The position numbers and the translations under genes are program-made. Shown piece after piece: positions 18,001 through 26,668 of a stretch of DNA of 64,000 nucleotides. Below the pieces are notes generated by a model. That model did no database searches. It had not been told where the DNA came from and saw nothing but the letters and a program-made list of their open reading frames with translations. Each line of letters opens with the position of its first letter. Positions within the stretch are counted from its first letter, which is position 1. Origin of the DNA: Roseateles subflavus (GTDB lineage: Bacteria; Pseudomonadota; Gammaproteobacteria; Burkholderiales; Burkholderiaceae_C); NCBI RefSeq assembly GCF_030285365.1, contig NZ_JASVDS010000002.1, positions 248,001 to 312,000 on the forward strand, given 5' to 3'.

Positions 18001-18999
18001 TCAGTGGGCCAGCGAGCGGCGCGTGCGCCGCCACTGCTGCTCCGAACTGAAGCCGGCGCGCTCGGCGGCGTCGGCCAGGCTGGCCCCTTGCTGCCGCGCC
18101 CGCTCGGCCAGCTCCAGCCGGATCGACTGGAGGTAGCGCAGCGGCGTCGTGCCCGCATGCTCGCCGAACAGGCGCCCGAGGTGGCGCGGCGTCACATGGG
18201 CCACGGCCGCCATGCGGTCCAGGCTCCAGTCCTCGGCAGGGCGAGCGCAGACGGCGTCCTGCACCCGGTGCAGCGCCGGATGCAGGTGGTGCCGGTGAGC
18301 CAGCAGCGGCGACAGCTCGGGATCGTGCGGGTTGCGGCGCAGGTAGACCACCATGGTCTGGGCCACCGCGGCGGCAATGGCGTCCCCGCAACGGGCCTGG
18401 ATCAGGTGCAGCGTGAGATCGATGCCGGCCGTGATGCCCGCGCTGCTGGCCAGCGGGCCGTCCAGCACGAAGACGCGGTTGTCCACGACCTCGGCCGCCG
18501 GCGCCTGGCGGCGGAGCTCGTCGAGCAGCTCGTGATGGGTGGTGCAGCGGCGCCGGCCCAGCAGCCCGGCCTCGGCGGCGAGCAGCGCCCCCGAGCAGAT
18601 CGTGACCACGCGGCCGGCGCCCTCGGGCGTCAGCAGGGGGGCGCCCACGTCATGCAGCCAGCGCAGGGTGCGAATCTGCTCGGCTCGCTCGGCGCTGCCC
18701 GGGCTGGCCTCGCCGGGATGCAGATGCCGGCAGCCGAGCAGGAAGAGCCAGCTCCCGGGCGGCAGACGGTCTGGCAGAGGCGCCAGCTCGCCCAGCGTCA
18801 GCCCCACCGAGCTCGGCGCCGCGGAGCGGGCGGCCACGAAGCGCAGGTGGAACGCCGGTGCCTGGCCGCGTCGCTGCAGGGCCTGGTTGGCCAGCCGCAG
18901 CGCCTCGGCCGGGCCGGCCAGGTCCAGCAGCAGGGCGCGGGGCTGGACCAGGAAGACGACGTCGACCGGGGCGGCGGCAGGAGGGGCGGGCGTGCGCAT
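18001..18999 (-). CDS. GlxA-family transcriptional regulator (DJ-1/PfpI domain plus AraC helix-turn-helix)
   Basis: A 332-residue regulator with two domains. Residues about 10-190 form a DJ-1/PfpI-like sensor (VDVVFLVQPRALLLDLAGPAE at the start, RVVTICSGALLAAEAGLL around the nucleophile elbow cysteine). The C-terminal hundred residues are an AraC/XylS DNA-binding region (WSLDRMAAVAHVTPRHLGRLF ... TPLRYLQSIRLELAERARQ ... AAERAGFSSEQQWRRTRR). The start at 18999 (MRTPAPPAAAPVDVV) is preferred to an upstream ATG at 19041 lying in the hydrolase gene. It is transcribed 22 bases after that cysteine hydrolase gene, a common pairing in which the regulator controls the enzyme. The inducer is unknown. 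Confidence 0.9.
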   Translation of the reverse strand: MRTPAPPAAAPVDVVFLVQPRALLLDLAGPAEALRLANQALQRRGQAPAFHLRFVAARSAAPSSVGLTLGELAPLPDRLPPGSWLFLLGCRHLHPGEASPGSAERAEQIRTLRWLHDVGAPLLTPEGAGRVVTICSGALLAAEAGLLGRRRCTTHHELLDELRRQAPAAEVVDNRVFVLDGPLASSAGITAGIDLTLHLIQARCGDAIAAAVAQTMVVYLRRNPHDPELSPLLAHRHHLHPALHRVQDAVCARPAEDWSLDRMAAVAHVTPRHLGRLFGEHAGTTPLRYLQSIRLELAERARQQGASLADAAERAGFSSEQQWRRTRRSLAH

Positions 19000-19021
19000 G
19001 CCGGCCAGTATGCCTGTCAGA

Positions 19022-19588
19022 TCAGGACATGGCCCGGGCACGCTCCAGGGCCTGCGCCACGGTGCAGATCTCGGCGAAGCGGTCCTGGAGCATGGTCTCG
19101 GTGCGCAGCTTGATGTCGTCGGCGCTCAGCGCCGCGCCGCTGCGGTGCTGCATCTCGAAGGTGAGCGTGGCCTCGGTGACGTAGTCCACCTGCCAGCCTT
19201 CATCGCTGGCATGGCGGGTGGTCGTCTCGCAGCACTGCTCCGTGCGGATGCCCGCGACGATCAGCCGCTGGATGCCATGCTGGTGCAGCCAGATCGAGAG
19301 TCCCGTGCCGGCCAGCGCGCTGTGGCGATGCTTGATGAACTCGACGGCCACGTCATGCGGCACGAGGCCGTCCAGCGGCCGGACATGGCCCGACTTCAGG
19401 GCGAAGGCGTTGTCGGCGGTCTCGGGCCCGTCGTTGTGCAGGATGCGCACGATGGGGATGCCTGCGGCCTGTGCACCCTGCAGCAGGGCATTGCTCCGGG
19501 CCAGGAAGGCGGGGAGGTCCGTCTCACGCCAGTAAGGGCGGTGGCGGAAGGATTCCTGGACGTCGATGAAGATCAGCGCGGTGTTCAT
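19022..19588 (-). CDS. Isochorismatase-like cysteine hydrolase
   Basis: A 188-residue enzyme of the cysteine hydrolase (isochorismatase/nicotinamidase) superfamily, which hydrolyses amides or related bonds in small molecules. The catalytic triad is visible: Asp9 in LIFIDVQ, Lys86 in EFIKHRHSAL and Cys119 (next to Cys120) in GIRTEQCCETT. The start at 19588 puts the first strand immediately at the N-terminus as usual. It precedes a GlxA-type regulator in the same direction and probably forms a two-gene operon with it. The substrate cannot be deduced. Confidence 0.88.
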   Translation of the reverse strand: MNTALIFIDVQESFRHRPYWRETDLPAFLARSNALLQGAQAAGIPIVRILHNDGPETADNAFALKSGHVRPLDGLVPHDVAVEFIKHRHSALAGTGLSIWLHQHGIQRLIVAGIRTEQCCETTTRHASDEGWQVDYVTEATLTFEMQHRSGAALSADDIKLRTETMLQDRFAEICTVAQALERARAMS

Positions 19589-19711
19589 GAGGGCATTCCT
19601 GGGTGGGTTGGGAATGGCCTCATGGTGCCGCCCGGGCGGAGCGGCGTCGCGCGGCATGCGGACCGCTTTCGGTCAGATCCGGACATCCTGCAGCCGGACC
19701 TGCCGCGGAGC

Positions 19712-20260
19712 TCAGCCGTGGGTCTTCAGCCCCAGCGCCTTCCAGCCTTCCAGGCCCAGCTTCTCCAGCGTGGCGATGTTGGCCTCATAGATGGCGTCGG
19801 TGTCCGGCATGGACTCGACGGCGCGCTCGATGCTCTCCTCGCGCAGCAGGTGCAGCGTGGGGTAGGGCGAGCGGTTCGTGAAGTTGGTGATGTCGTCGAG
19901 CGCCGTGCCCTCGAACTGGAAGTCGGGATGGAAGCTCGCGACCTGCAGCTGGCCGTCCAGCTCCAGGTCTTCCACCAGCGCGTCGGCGGCGCCCTGGAAG
20001 TCGTTGAAGTCGAGGAAGTCCGTCAGCACCTTCGGGTGGATGAGCACGGTCGTCTCGATCTCCTCCGGGTCCGTGCGGCGCAGCAGGAGCAGCTCATGCG
20101 CCAGCTCCTGGAGCAGGGCCTCCGGCGTCTCGGCCTCGCTCACCACGTAGCGCAGCTGCTGCTTGACCTCCACCGCCTTCGCGAAGGGGCACAGGTTGAG
20201 GCCGATGACGGCCTTCTGGACCCACTGGCGGGTCTCGTCGATCACTTGGTCTTTGTTCAT
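19712..20260 (-). CDS. DUF1415 family protein
   Basis: A 182-residue cytoplasmic protein of the DUF1415 family, common in proteobacteria and of unknown function. Family-like features are the N-terminal WVQKAVIGLNLCPFAKAV, a middle segment with TTVLIHPKVLTDFLDFNDF, and the VASFHPDFQFEGT motif with conserved His and aromatic residues that resemble a ligand or metal site, followed by TNRSPYPTLHLLREESIE. It lies in the same direction as, and about 85 bases after, an M20 amidohydrolase gene. I do not propose a role. Confidence 0.88.
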   Translation of the reverse strand: MNKDQVIDETRQWVQKAVIGLNLCPFAKAVEVKQQLRYVVSEAETPEALLQELAHELLLLRRTDPEEIETTVLIHPKVLTDFLDFNDFQGAADALVEDLELDGQLQVASFHPDFQFEGTALDDITNFTNRSPYPTLHLLREESIERAVESMPDTDAIYEANIATLEKLGLEGWKALGLKTHG

Positions 20261-20345
20261 GGGGTGCTTCAGGGTGTCCGCCTGGGGCGAACGGAGTGCA
20301 AGGCGCGGGCCGCAGGACCGGCCCCGCGCCGCCTGGGTGAGGGCC

Positions 20346-21530
20346 TCACCGGAACCAGGCCTCCACCAGGCGCACCCACATGGAGCCGCCCAGGGGGATC
20401 AGGTCGTCGTTGAAGTCGTAGCTGGGGTTGTGCAGCGTGCAGGGGCCGAGGCCGTGGCCGCCCACGCGGTGGGTGCCGTCCCCGTTGCCGATCAGGAAAT
20501 AGCAGCCGGGCACCTGCTGCAGGTAGTAGCTGAAGTCCTCGGCGCCCATCGTGGGCTCGAACTCCTGCACGTTGGGGGCGCCCACGAGGTCCTCCAGCAC
20601 GTCGCGCACGAAGGCGGTCTGCGCCGGGTGGTTGATCGTGGGCGGGTAGTTGCGACGGAACTCGAAGGTCACCTCGCAGTCGAAGGCCTCGGCGGTGGCG
20701 CGGGCGACCTTCTCCATGCGCTGCTCGATGAGGTCCAGCAACTCCAGCGTGAAGGTGCGCACCGTGCCCTGCAGCTCGCAGTGGTCCGGCACGACGTTGG
20801 TGGCCTCGCCGGCGCGCAGCATGGTGACCGAGATCACCCCGGCCTCCAGCGGCTTCTTGTTGCGGCTGATGATGGCCTGGAAGGCGTTGACCATCTGGCA
20901 GGCGACGGGCACCGGGTCGATGCCCAGATGCGGCATGGCCGCGTGGCAGCCCTTGCCGCGGATGGTGATCTTGAACTCGTTGCTGGATGCGAAAACCGGG
21001 CCCGACTTGAGCGCGAACTCGCCGGCCTTCATGCCCGGCCAGTTGTGGATGCCGAACATGGCCTCCATGGGGAAGCGCTCGAAGAGACCGTCCTTGATCA
21101 TTTCGCGCGCGCCGCCACCGCCTTCCTCGGCGGGCTGGAAGACCAGGTAGACGGTGCCGTCGAAGTTCCGGTGCTTCGCGAGGTGCTGGGCCGCCGCGAG
21201 CAGCATGGCCGTGTGGCCGTCATGGCCGCAGGCGTGCATCCGGCCCGCATGCCGGCTCGCGTGGGCGAAGGTGTTGTGCTCGGTCATCGGCAGGGCGTCG
21301 ATGTCCGCCCGCAGACCGAGGGTGCGCGTGCTGCTGCCGCTCTTCAGGATGCCCACGACGCCGGTCTTGCCCAAGCCGCGGTGCACGGGAATGCCCCAGG
21401 CCGACAGCTGCTGCGCGATGAGCTCCGAGGTGCGCTCTTCCTGGAAGCAGAGTTCGGGATGGGCGTGGATGTCGCGGCGCAGGGCGGTCAGCGCGGCGGC
21501 ATCCGCGAGGATGTCGGGGATGAGTTTCAT
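20346..21530 (-). CDS. M20-family amidohydrolase (hippurate hydrolase/aminoacylase-like)
   Basis: A 394-residue zinc-dependent amidohydrolase of the M20D group, whose members cleave N-acyl amino acids, hippurate or aminobenzoyl-glutamate. The metal-binding motifs are intact: RRDIHAHPEL at the N-terminus, LRADIDALP, MHACGHDGHTAMLL, FQPAEEGGGGA with the catalytic glutamate pair, a mid-chain GIHNWPGMKAG, and a final TLHNPSYDFND. The dimerisation domain is present (SSNEFKITIRGKGCHAAMPH). Length is typical. No signal peptide is seen, so it should be cytoplasmic. It follows a branched-chain-type binding protein gene in the same direction (67 bases away), which might deliver its substrate. Confidence 0.92.
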   Translation of the reverse strand: MKLIPDILADAAALTALRRDIHAHPELCFQEERTSELIAQQLSAWGIPVHRGLGKTGVVGILKSGSSTRTLGLRADIDALPMTEHNTFAHASRHAGRMHACGHDGHTAMLLAAAQHLAKHRNFDGTVYLVFQPAEEGGGGAREMIKDGLFERFPMEAMFGIHNWPGMKAGEFALKSGPVFASSNEFKITIRGKGCHAAMPHLGIDPVPVACQMVNAFQAIISRNKKPLEAGVISVTMLRAGEATNVVPDHCELQGTVRTFTLELLDLIEQRMEKVARATAEAFDCEVTFEFRRNYPPTINHPAQTAFVRDVLEDLVGAPNVQEFEPTMGAEDFSYYLQQVPGCYFLIGNGDGTHRVGGHGLGPCTLHNPSYDFNDDLIPLGGSMWVRLVEAWFR

Positions 21531-21597
21531 GGACAGGCTCCAGGGCCGGCGCCGGCCGGTCCCGGGGCAGTTTACCTGTCGCCCGCCCGCGGGCCGC

Positions 21598-22719
21598 TCA
21601 GCGCTTGACCTTGCCGTCGCCCGTCAGCATGGACAGCTCGACGAAGTTGGAGGCCACGTGGCGGCCGGGGCCGAACTTCACGGGGAAGCCGCCGGCGTTG
21701 TAGTTCTGCAGGCCCTCCAGGGCGCTGATCAGCGCCTCGCGGCTGCCCTTGCCGTTGATGCGGCGCAGGCCTTCGGTCATCACCTTGGCGGCCAGGAAGC
21801 CTTCCATGGCGGTGTAGTTCAGCACGTGGTTGCCGGCCTTCTGTGCGGCCGTCTGGTACTCGGACACCACGCCCGTCGCCACGCCGAAGGGATAGGGCAT
21901 GACCTGGCTCACGACGATGCCGTTGGCCTCCTTGCCCAGCTCGTCCAGCAGCGCCTGCGTGCCGACGAAGCTGACGTTGAAGAACTGCCCGGCATAGCCG
22001 GCCTTGCGGGCTTCGCGGATGAAGGCGGCGCAGCTCTTGTAGGCGCTCACCATCACCACGGCCTCGGGCTGAGTCGCGACGATCTTCTTCACGGCCTCGG
22101 CCACCTCGACGCTGTTGCGCTCGACGGTGGCCGTGGCGTGCACGGTCAGCTTGCGATGCATCAGGGCGCGCACGGCGCCATCGAGACCGGCCTTGCCGTA
22201 GGCGTCGTTCTGGTGGAAAACGGCGATCTTGCTCAGGCCCAGCTGCGTCAGCTGCTTGATGATCAGCGCGGTCTCGTCGTTGTAGGAGGCGCGCAGGTGG
22301 AAGACGAAGGGGCTGGCCGGATCGCGCAGGGCCTCCGCGCCCGTGAGCGGCGCGAAGAAGGGAATCTTGGCCTGCTGCACCAGGGGCAGGGCGGCCAGTG
22401 AGGTGGCCGTGCCGACATAGCCGAACAGCGCGAAGGCGTTGCCCGCGATCAGCTTCTCGGTGTTGGCCTTGCAGCGCTCGGGCTCGTAGCCGTCATCCAG
22501 GGTGCGCAGCTCGATGGGCAGGCCACCGACGCCGCCGGCCGCATTGATGCCGTCGAAATACAGCTTGGCGCCCGCCTGCAGCTGCAGGCCCAGCTGGGCG
22601 GCGGGGCCGCTCAGCGGTGCCGACTGGCCCAGCACGATCTTCTTCTGGTCCTGGGCATGGCTCCACAGGGGCAGGGCGGTCAGGCTGGCGAGTTGGGCAA
22701 GGGCAAGGCGACGGTTCAT
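21598..22719 (-). CDS. Branched-chain amino acid-type ABC substrate-binding protein (LivK-like, orphan)
   Basis: A 373-residue periplasmic type 1 binding protein. It starts with a signal peptide (MNRRLALAQLASLTALPLWSHA) and a mature N-terminus KIVLGQSAPLSGPAAQLG, the usual opening of the Peripla_BP_6/LivK family. The fold continues through LRTLDDGYEPERC and ALFGYVGTATSLAALPL, and AVFHQNDAYGKAGLDG marks the second lobe. Many Burkholderiales carry large numbers of such orphan binding proteins; there are no permease or ATPase genes here. Upstream is a perfect 12-bp palindrome (22764-22775). Ligand unknown; amides or aromatic acids are possible given the downstream amidohydrolase. Confidence 0.88.
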   Translation of the reverse strand: MNRRLALAQLASLTALPLWSHAQDQKKIVLGQSAPLSGPAAQLGLQLQAGAKLYFDGINAAGGVGGLPIELRTLDDGYEPERCKANTEKLIAGNAFALFGYVGTATSLAALPLVQQAKIPFFAPLTGAEALRDPASPFVFHLRASYNDETALIIKQLTQLGLSKIAVFHQNDAYGKAGLDGAVRALMHRKLTVHATATVERNSVEVAEAVKKIVATQPEAVVMVSAYKSCAAFIREARKAGYAGQFFNVSFVGTQALLDELGKEANGIVVSQVMPYPFGVATGVVSEYQTAAQKAGNHVLNYTAMEGFLAAKVMTEGLRRINGKGSREALISALEGLQNYNAGGFPVKFGPGRHVASNFVELSMLTGDGKVKR

Positions 22720-22763
22720 GACGGGGTCGGTTACAGCAAAGGCGCGGAGCGTACCGCAAAACT

Positions 22764-22775
22764 AGGGTTAACCCT
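22764..22775. promoter_or_regulatory. Perfect palindrome AGGGTTAACCCT
   Basis: A 12-bp perfect palindrome in the 123-base gap between the divergent binding-protein gene and molybdopterin oxidoreductase gene. Its position 45 bases upstream of the binding-protein start suits a regulator operator. No regulator gene is adjacent. Confidence 0.45.
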
Positions 22776-22842
22776 GTAACGAATTGCCGCTCTCCGCCCC
22801 TGTCTGCCGTCACGTCCGGGGGGCTTGTGCAATAGTGCTCGG

Positions 22843-24903
22843 ATGAATGCTCCCGAGCCCGCCCTCACCGCCAGCCGCATCGTCCACGGCGCCTGCCCCC
22901 ACGACTGTCCCGACACCTGCGCCCTCAAGATCACCGTCGAGAACGAGCGCGTGGTCAAGGTCCAGGGGCGCGCCGAGCACCCGTCCACCCACGGTGCCCT
23001 GTGCACCAAGGTCTCGCGCTACGCCGAGCGCACCTACCATCCCGAGCGCCTGCTGCAGCCGCTGCGCCGCACCAGTGCCAAGCATGAGGCGCCGCGCTTC
23101 GAGCCCGTGAGCTGGGACGAGGCGCTGGGCGACATCGCCCGCCGCCTCCAGGCCATCGCCGCGCGCGACCCCCAGGCCATCCAACCCTACAGCTATGCCG
23201 GCACCATGGGGCTGATCCAGGGCGAGAGCATCGCGGCGCGCTTCTTCAACACGCTGGGCGCCGCCCGCCTGGACCGCACCATCTGCGCCTCCGCGGGCGC
23301 CGAGGCCCTCAATGCCACCTACGGCAGCCGCGTGGGCATGCACCTGCGCTTCTTCGCCGAGAGCCGGCTGATCCTGATCTGGGGCAGCAATTCCATCGCG
23401 TCCAACCTGCACTTCTGGACCTACGCCAACCAGGCGAAGCGCAACGGCGCGAAGCTGATCTGCATCGACCCGCGCAAGACCGAGACGGCCGACAAGTGCC
23501 ACCAGCACATCGCCCTGCTGCCTGGCACCGACGGCGCGCTGGCCCTCGGGCTGATGCATGAGCTGATCGTCAACGGCTGGCTCGACCAGGACTACCTCGA
23601 CCGCCACGTGGACGCCTGGCCCGAGATGCGCGAACGGGCCCTGCAGTGGCCGCCCGCGCGGGCGGCTGAGGTCTGCGGCATCACCGAGCAGGCAGTGCGC
23701 GAGCTGGCGCGCGAGTACGGCACCACCGCGCCGGCCGCCATCCGCCTCAACTACGGCATGCAGCGCGTGCACGGCGGGGGCAATGCCGTGCGCCTGATCG
23801 CGCTGCTGCCCTGCCTCGTCGGCGCCTGGAGGCACCGGGCGGGCGGGTTGCTGCTGTCGGCGTCCGGATGGGCGGCGCGGGTCAAGAACCCCCAGGCCCT
23901 GGAGCGCCCGGACCTCCTCGCGGGTCGCCAGCCCCGCACGGTCAACATGAGCGCCATCGGCGAGGCCCTGCTGCGCGAGGCTTCGCCCGAGTTCGGCCCG
24001 CGCATCGAGGCCCTGATCGTCTACAACAGCAACCCGGTGGCCGTGGCCCCCGACACCGGGCAGGTGCTGCGCGGCTTCCAGCGCCCGGACCTGTTCACCG
24101 TCGTGCTCGAGCACTTCATGACGGACACGGCCGACCTGGCCGACTACGTGCTGCCCGCCACGACGCAGCTCGAGCATCTGGACGTGCACACCAGCTACGG
24201 CCACACCGATGTGCTGCGCAACGACCCCGCCATCGCGCCGCTGGGGCAGGCCAAGCCCAACACGCAGATCTTCCGCGAGCTCGCCCGGCACATGGGCCTG
24301 GACGACCCGTGCCTGCAGGAGTCGGACGAAGCGCTGGCTGCACAGGCCTTCACGGCGGCCATTGACCCGGAGCTGCTGAAGTCGCAGGGCTTCGTGAGCC
24401 TGGACCTGCCCGAGGCGCCCTTTGCCGACGGCGGCTGGCCCACGCCCTCCGGCAAGGTGCAGTGCCGCTCGCCCCTCTATGGCCTGCCGGACCACGTGCC
24501 CAACCGCGAGAGCCGCCTGAGCAGCCCGGCGCTGGCCGCCCGCTACCCGCTGGCCATGATCTCCCCGCCGGCCCGCAACTTCCTCAACAGCAGCTTCGTG
24601 AACGTCAAGAGCCTGCGGGACATCGAGGGCGAGCCGCTGGTCGAGATGCACGCCTCGGATGCCGCGGCCCGCGGCCTCGAGCACGGCCGCATGGTGCGCA
24701 TCTTCAACGAACGCGGCAGCCTGCAGTGTCGCCTGCATGTCAGCGAGCGCGCCCGCCCCGGCGTCGTCAACGGCCTGGGCGTGTGGTGGCGCAAGCTCTC
24801 GCCCGGCGGCGAGAACGTCAATGCCGTCACGCAGCAGGGGCTCACCGACATCGGCGGCGGCGCGACCTTTTACGACTGCCTCGTCGAGGTGGCGGGCGCG
24901 TGA
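22843..24903 (+). CDS. Molybdopterin oxidoreductase with N-terminal [4Fe-4S] site
   Basis: A 686-residue member of the DMSO-reductase superfamily, cofactor bis-MGD. The N-terminus has the iron-sulphur ligands CPHDCPDTC plus a fourth cysteine in GALCTKVSRYAERTYHPERL, followed by the molybdopterin domains: SYAGTMGLIQGESIAARFFN, the ICASAGAEALNATYG region, LILIWGSNSIASNLH, ICIDPRKTETADK and HIALLPGTDGALALGLMHEL, all characteristic. The C-terminal MopB-binding domain (VEMHASDAAARGLEHGRMVRIF) is complete. The start ATG 22843 lacks a twin-arginine signal, so the enzyme is probably cytoplasmic. No small electron-transfer subunit is adjacent; the next gene, a lipoprotein peptidase, overlaps by four bases. 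Substrate unknown. Confidence 0.92.
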   Translation: MNAPEPALTASRIVHGACPHDCPDTCALKITVENERVVKVQGRAEHPSTHGALCTKVSRYAERTYHPERLLQPLRRTSAKHEAPRFEPVSWDEALGDIARRLQAIAARDPQAIQPYSYAGTMGLIQGESIAARFFNTLGAARLDRTICASAGAEALNATYGSRVGMHLRFFAESRLILIWGSNSIASNLHFWTYANQAKRNGAKLICIDPRKTETADKCHQHIALLPGTDGALALGLMHELIVNGWLDQDYLDRHVDAWPEMRERALQWPPARAAEVCGITEQAVRELAREYGTTAPAAIRLNYGMQRVHGGGNAVRLIALLPCLVGAWRHRAGGLLLSASGWAARVKNPQALERPDLLAGRQPRTVNMSAIGEALLREASPEFGPRIEALIVYNSNPVAVAPDTGQVLRGFQRPDLFTVVLEHFMTDTADLADYVLPATTQLEHLDVHTSYGHTDVLRNDPAIAPLGQAKPNTQIFRELARHMGLDDPCLQESDEALAAQAFTAAIDPELLKSQGFVSLDLPEAPFADGGWPTPSGKVQCRSPLYGLPDHVPNRESRLSSPALAARYPLAMISPPARNFLNSSFVNVKSLRDIEGEPLVEMHASDAAARGLEHGRMVRIFNERGSLQCRLHVSERARPGVVNGLGVWWRKLSPGGENVNAVTQQGLTDIGGGATFYDCLVEVAGA

Positions 24904-25982
24904 TCGGCGTCGCGAGCGGTTGCCCTGGGCGCCTGGTGCGCGCGGGTCTCGCCGCGCTGCTGGCCGGCCTGCTGGGCGGCTGCGCCCAGCTTGGCTACCT
25001 GGGGCAGGCGGTCGGTGGCCATTGGAAGCTCTCGCAGGCGGCGCGACCGGTGGATCAGTGGCTGAGCCAGCCGGACCTCGACCCGGTCCTGCGCGAGCGC
25101 CTGCAGCTGAGCCAGCGCCTGCGGGACTACGCGGTCAGCGCGCTGGGCCTGCCGGACAACGCCAGCTACCGCCGCTACGCCGATCTCGGCCGCCCGGCGG
25201 CGGTCTGGAACGTGGTCGCGGCACCGCCCTTCAGCCTGCGGCTCAAGACCTGGTGCTATCCGCTGATGGGCTGTGCCGGCTACCGCGGCTACTTCGACTA
25301 CGCGGCCGCCCGCTCGCTGGCGGCGCAGCTGCAGGCTGAAGGCTGGGAGGTGCAGGTCTATCCCGTGCCGGCCTATTCCACGCTCGGCTTCGGCAACTGG
25401 CTGGGCGGCGATCCGCTGCTCAACACCTTCATCCGCGACGGCGAGGGCGAACTGGCCGGCCTGATCTTCCATGAACTGGCCCACCAGCAGGCCTACGCCG
25501 CGGACGACACCGAGTTCAACGAGAGCTACGCCACGGCCGTGGAACGCATGGGCGCCCGGCGCTGGCTGGCCGAGCATGGCGGCGCCGAGGCGGCGGTGGC
25601 CTACGAGCGCCAGCGCCGTCGGCGCGACGAGTTCCTCGCCCTGGCCTTGCGCGGGCGCGAGCGCCTCGCCGCCGCGTATGCGCAAGACCTGACCCCGACG
25701 GCCCGCGAGGATGCCAAGCGCGAGGCCCTGGCGGCCATCCAGTCCGACTACCGGGCCTGGCGCGATGGGCCCTGGCAGGGCTGGGCCGGTTACGACGGCT
25801 GGTTTGCCCGTGCCAACAACGCGTCCTTTGGCGTGCTGGCCGCCTATCACGGCCTCGTGCCGGCCTTTGAGCGCCTGTTCGTGGCGCAGGGCTCCGACTG
25901 GGCGCGCTTTCATGCGGAGGTCAGGCGCCTGGCTGCCTTGCCCAAGTCCCGGCGTCGGCTAGAGTTGGGCACTTCCGAATGA
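24900..25982 (+). CDS. Predicted lipoprotein aminopeptidase (COG4324-type, HExxH)
   Basis: A 360-residue protein of the predicted aminopeptidase family (Aminopep, COG4324). It begins at a GTG (24900) overlapping the upstream stop as GTGA. The N-terminus is a lipoprotein signal (LAALLAGLLGGC, with the lipobox cysteine at about residue 28), so it should be anchored to a membrane. The zinc-protease motif HELAHQ appears in GLIFHELAHQQAYAADDTEF, with a following NESYATAVERMGARRWL that supplies the third-ligand helix. Frames that start further upstream lie inside the oxidoreductase gene. Substrate and role are unknown; coupling to the molybdoenzyme may be only positional. Confidence 0.86.
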   Translation: MIGVASGCPGRLVRAGLAALLAGLLGGCAQLGYLGQAVGGHWKLSQAARPVDQWLSQPDLDPVLRERLQLSQRLRDYAVSALGLPDNASYRRYADLGRPAAVWNVVAAPPFSLRLKTWCYPLMGCAGYRGYFDYAAARSLAAQLQAEGWEVQVYPVPAYSTLGFGNWLGGDPLLNTFIRDGEGELAGLIFHELAHQQAYAADDTEFNESYATAVERMGARRWLAEHGGAEAAVAYERQRRRRDEFLALALRGRERLAAAYAQDLTPTAREDAKREALAAIQSDYRAWRDGPWQGWAGYDGWFARANNASFGVLAAYHGLVPAFERLFVAQGSDWARFHAEVRRLAALPKSRRRLELGTSE

Positions 25983-26003
25983 CCTTGCAACGGCACCTTC
26001 ACC

Positions 26004-26330
26004 ATGGCTGACATCCACCTCCACCGCGACCATCAACTGGGCCTGGCCAAGGCTCGAGAAGTGGCCTGGGCCTGGGCCGAGCAGGTCGAGCAGAAGTTCG
26101 ACATGGAGTGCACCGTCATCGAGGGCGACACCAGCGACACCGTCGAGTTCGAGCGTTCCGGCGTCAAGGGTCAGCTCATCGTCACCGGCGACCACTTCGA
26201 GATCGAGGCCAAGCTCGGTTTCCTGCTCGGTGCCTTCAAGGCCACCATCGAGTCCGAGATCCAGAAAGAGCTCGACGCCCTGCTGTCCCCGTCCTCGGGC
26301 GGCAAGGCCTCGAAGAAGAAGCCGGGCTGA
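26004..26330 (+). CDS. Polyhydroxyalkanoic acid system (PHA_gran_rgn) protein
   Basis: A 108-residue protein of the putative polyhydroxyalkanoate granule system family. It has MADIHLHRDHQLGLAKARE at the start, typical for this family, and TVEFERSGVKGQLIVTGDHF/EIEAKLGFLLGAFKATIESE, a small beta-sheet and helix arrangement resembling START-like folds, with a lysine-rich C-terminal tail (GGKASKKKPG). Its nearest neighbours, an acyl-CoA-binding protein and a wax ester synthase/DGAT, support a role in storage lipid metabolism. The gene follows the peptidase by 21 bases and is followed by a 467-base repeat region. Confidence 0.86.
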   Translation: MADIHLHRDHQLGLAKAREVAWAWAEQVEQKFDMECTVIEGDTSDTVEFERSGVKGQLIVTGDHFEIEAKLGFLLGAFKATIESEIQKELDALLSPSSGGKASKKKPG

Positions 26331-26505
26331 GCGCCGGGCCCCGTCGAGACCAGAAGAGCGAGAGGCCAGGCCTCCGCCCTGGCTTCCTCGACGCCGCCCA
26401 TGCCGCCATCACGGCGCGGCGCAGCCCGCGCCCCCGCACGGATCGTGCGGATCGTGCGGATCCGGCTTCGCCGGGCCCCCTGCGACCGAGCCGAAGCCAG
26501 AAACG

Positions 26506-26531
26506 AAAAAGCCAGGCATCCAGCCTGGCTT
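26506..26531 (-). terminator. Terminator-like hairpin in repeat copy 2
   Basis: Minus strand: GCCAGGC (from 26529) pairs with GCCTGGC across a five-base loop and is followed by five T (26510-26506). This can end transcription arriving from the acyl-CoA-binding protein gene. The same structure recurs in copy 3 (26643-26668). Confidence 0.7.
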
Positions 26532-26642
26532 CCTCGACGCCGCCCACGCCGCCATCACGGCGCGGCGCAGCCCGCGCCCCCGCACGGATCATGCGGATCC
26601 GGCTTCGCCGGGCCCCCTGCGACCGAGCCGAGGCCAGAAACG

Positions 26643-26668
26643 AAAAAGCCAGGCATCCAGCCTGGCTT
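26643..26668 (-). terminator. Terminator-like hairpin in repeat copy 3
   Basis: A second copy of the GCCAGGC-ATCCA-GCCTGGC hairpin (stem 26648-26666), followed on the minus strand by five T (26647-26643). It is the first of the two such hairpins met by transcripts from the acyl-CoA-binding protein gene. Confidence 0.7.
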
